Origin: Chthoniobacter flavus
Lineage (GTDB): Bacteria; Verrucomicrobiota; Verrucomicrobiia; Chthoniobacterales; Terrimicrobiaceae
Assembly: GCA_945903555.1 (NCBI GenBank)
Contig: CAMDOJ010000093.1
Location: forward strand, 1-7,041
Direction: 5' to 3'
DNA: 7,041 nt
Shown piece after piece: positions 5,402-7,041 of this stretch. The notes beneath the pieces are model-generated. The model was not told the DNA's origin. It did not search any database and saw only the letters and a program-made list of their open reading frames with translations. Position 1 is the first letter of the stretch; every line of letters begins with the position of its first letter. Both the position numbers and the translations under genes were made by a program.

Positions 5402-6375
5402 GTCCCATGCCCTTCCAAAAAGATAACCCCAGCACGACGACGCGCATGGTGGTTCCCAGGTAGATTCACCTTGGATGGAGCATTCGTACCATCCAAGAGC
5501 GAAAGAACGCGACGGGTCTCGACCAACCCTGAATCAACCACCCCCAACTCGCGCAACCATCGGAGAACAACGCGAGAGCGCAACGCTGGATGCATAGCAC
5601 GAAGTTCCTTGCAGGATAATTTCTCAGCGACAGAAGGGACCAGCGAAGCCATCCACTCCTCCTCCTCCCTTAAAATATCAGCCGCGCGCAAAATCGCCTG
5701 ACGGAAGGATGGGCCCACTGCGGACTCCAGAACAGGGAGAACCTGAAGACGAATTTTATTGCGGGTGTAAGTGGTCTCCTTGTTCGACGAATCCTCACGG
5801 AAGGCAACGCGATGGGCTTTCTGATAAATAGAAATCTCTGCCCGGGTCACACCAAGAAGAGGCCTGTGGATTTTCAACCGACCCAAGCTGGAACCCGGCT
5901 TCATACCTCCTAATCCGGCAGCACCGCTCCCACGGAGAAAATTAAAAAGACACGTTTCCACCTGATCATCGGCATGATGAGCCAGCATGATCGAAGTGCA
6001 GCGATGCAGAGTTGAGCACTCCGCGAAAAAGGCACGCCGTAAATCGCGCGCAGCGAGTTCGATCGATTTTTTTTCCGCTACGGCATATTCCGCCGTTCGT
6101 GCGCGGGCCTGCTCGATCACCAAGCCCATCCGATTGGCCGTTCGCTTGACCAACCGCGCATCGAGCGCAGAGCTGGCTCCGCGAAGTTCGTGATCCAAGT
6201 GACAGACAACCATTTTTTGAAAGCCCAACGCATGCAGAGCGTGCAGAAGGACCATCGAATCGCGACCGCCGGATACGCCAACAAGGAATTTTTTGCGCTT
6301 GGAATGCCCGCCCATGGCGGATTCCAAAGCGACGAGCAAGGGATCGACCGACTTACTTGGAGATTTTTTCGGCAC
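5398..6375 (-). CDS. tilS: tRNA(Ile)-lysidine synthetase, short form
   Basis: Converts C34 of the CAU anticodon of minor tRNA-Ile to lysidine using ATP and lysine, switching it from Met to Ile decoding; essential in most bacteria. From the GTG at 6375 (325 residues) the motifs are: N-type ATP-pyrophosphatase P-loop SGGRDS (35-40), HLDHELRG (59-66), AHHADDQVET (132-141), LRGSGAAGLGGM (147-158), RPLLGVTRAEI (171-181), REDSSN (193-198) and TRNKIR (204-209). Length is close to compact TilS such as the Aquifex enzyme; the extra C-terminal domain of the 430-residue E. coli form is missing. Start choice is uncertain. The frame is open to an ATG at 6480, but that would overlap serS by 128 nt. GTG 6375 overlaps it by 23 nt, TTG 6339 and ATG 6315 not at all. 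GTG keeps the N-terminal helix DPLLVALESAM usual before the P-loop. No start has a strong Shine-Dalgarno sequence. Confidence 0.93.
   Translation of the reverse strand: MPKKSPSKSVDPLLVALESAMGGHSKRKKFLVGVSGGRDSMVLLHALHALGFQKMVVCHLDHELRGASSALDARLVKRTANRMGLVIEQARARTAEYAVAEKKSIELAARDLRRAFFAECSTLHRCTSIMLAHHADDQVETCLFNFLRGSGAAGLGGMKPGSSLGRLKIHRPLLGVTRAEISIYQKAHRVAFREDSSNKETTYTRNKIRLQVLPVLESAVGPSFRQAILRAADILREEEEWMASLVPSVAEKLSCKELRAMHPALRSRVVLRWLRELGVVDSGLVETRRVLSLLDGTNAPSKVNLPGNHHARRRAGVIFLEGHGT
5411..5416 (-). promoter_or_regulatory. Ribosome binding site supporting the TTG start of the Mpv17-like gene
   Basis: GGAAGG lies 9 nt before the TTG at 5401, inside the 3' end of tilS. It is the clearest Shine-Dalgarno-like sequence among the starts visible here and, with the TTGA stop/start overlap, decides for the TTG rather than the internal ATG. 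Confidence 0.55.
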
Positions 6376-7041
6376 CGAAATACGAGTGTAGTGCCGGAGG
6401 CAGGTTGACCGAGCCATCAGGCTGCTGACCGCTCTCGAGGATCGCCACGTAAAGGCGGGCAAGAGCCGTTCCAGATCCATTTAGCGTATGGCAGAATCGG
6501 TTTTTTCCATCCTCCGCCTTGTAACGAAGATTCATACGGCGGGCTTGGAAATCCTCGAAGTTCGAGCAACTCGAAACCTCCAAATACGCATTCTGACCGG
6601 CCGCCCAGACTTCGATATCGTAGGTTTTGGCGGCTCCAAATCCCATGTCACCCGTGCAAAGTTCGATGACACGATAGTGCAGGCCGAGAATCTGGAGAAC
6701 CCTTTCGGCATTCTGTGTCAGGGATTCGAGTTCGGCACGGGAGTCCTCTGGCGCACAGATTTTCACCAACTCGACTTTGTCGAATTGATGCATGCGGATT
6801 AGGCCGCGAGTCTCGCGCCCGGCTGATCCCGCCTCGCGACGGAAGCAGGGAGTATACGCTGCGTATTTGATTGGCAACTGGGTCATCGAGACAATCTCCT
6901 CGCGATGGAGATTCGTCACCGGAACTTCGGCCGTCGGCACTAGGAAAAGCCCGCCGCCGTCGACTCCATACATATCCTCTTCAAATTTCGGCAACTGACC
7001 GGTCCCGACCATGCATTCCCGCTTCACGAGGAACGGGGTAC
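6353..7041 (-). CDS. serS: Seryl-tRNA synthetase, catalytic C-terminal part; N-terminus outside window
   Basis: Class II aminoacyl-tRNA synthetase that charges tRNA-Ser (and tRNA-Sec where present) with serine. The frame is open from the right edge to TAA at 6355-6353, giving 228 residues, roughly the last half of a 420-430-residue enzyme; the N-terminal coiled-coil tRNA-binding arm and motif 1 lie beyond the window. Seen here: TPFLVKRECMVGTGQLPKF at the cut end, TAEVPVTN, motif 2 as CFRREAGSAGRETRG followed by LIRMHQFDKVELV, the serine/adenylate-site segment EVWAAGQNAYLEVSSCSNF with DFQARRMNLRY, and motif 3 as LNGSGTALARL with the AILESGQQPDGS continuation. The GTG at 7027 is internal and not the start. 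The gene is followed by tilS with a slight overlap, so it leads the minus-strand run seen in this window. Confidence 0.96.
   Translation of the reverse strand, partial: TPFLVKRECMVGTGQLPKFEEDMYGVDGGGLFLVPTAEVPVTNLHREEIVSMTQLPIKYAAYTPCFRREAGSAGRETRGLIRMHQFDKVELVKICAPEDSRAELESLTQNAERVLQILGLHYRVIELCTGDMGFGAAKTYDIEVWAAGQNAYLEVSSCSNFEDFQARRMNLRYKAEDGKNRFCHTLNGSGTALARLYVAILESGQQPDGSVNLPPALHSYFGAEKISK

Overview
The window reads as an ordinary chromosomal segment of a bacterium with roughly balanced GC content. Its gene content is housekeeping: central metabolism, tRNA charging and modification, branched-chain amino acid synthesis and magnesium transport. The protein flavour (cytosolic-type malate dehydrogenase, a short MgtE with an ESVSAQS motif, a small conserved-looking winged-helix-like protein) suggests the Planctomycetes-Verrucomicrobia-Chlamydiae group, Verrucomicrobiota most likely. 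That is an inference from remembered family resemblance, not a search. There are no transposases, phage genes, CRISPR arrays, tRNA or rRNA genes.

Layout. Positions 1-887 (minus) hold most of malate dehydrogenase (mdh), cut at its C-terminus by the window edge. A 127-nt divergent spacer separates it from a small plus-strand gene at 1015-1335, which encodes a basic, winged-helix-like protein with a Val-Pro tail. That gene is closed by a convincing intrinsic terminator (1362-1401). A long convergent spacer (1402-1873) has no credible gene but holds a set of nested inverted repeats at about 1608-1829. From 1874 to the right edge, five genes run on the minus strand with short gaps or overlaps. In transcription order they are serS (5' end outside the window), tilS, an Mpv17/PMP22-like membrane protein, a short MgtE-type Mg2+ transporter, and ilvB (acetolactate synthase large subunit).

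How the genes relate. The serS-tilS pair links tRNA charging with tRNA-Ile lysidine modification and overlaps slightly. The Mpv17-like gene starts on a TTG that overlaps the tilS stop as TTGA, so it is probably translationally coupled. The mgtE-like and ilvB genes follow after 54 and 21 nt. The run is probably one transcription unit. Acetolactate synthase uses Mg2+-thiamine diphosphate, so an Mg2+ transporter next to it is suggestive but may be chance. No ilvN (regulatory subunit) follows ilvB.

No clearly new multi-gene system is visible. The points most worth a second look are the structured convergent spacer, the bacterial Mpv17-like protein and the MgtE that lacks its N-terminal domain.
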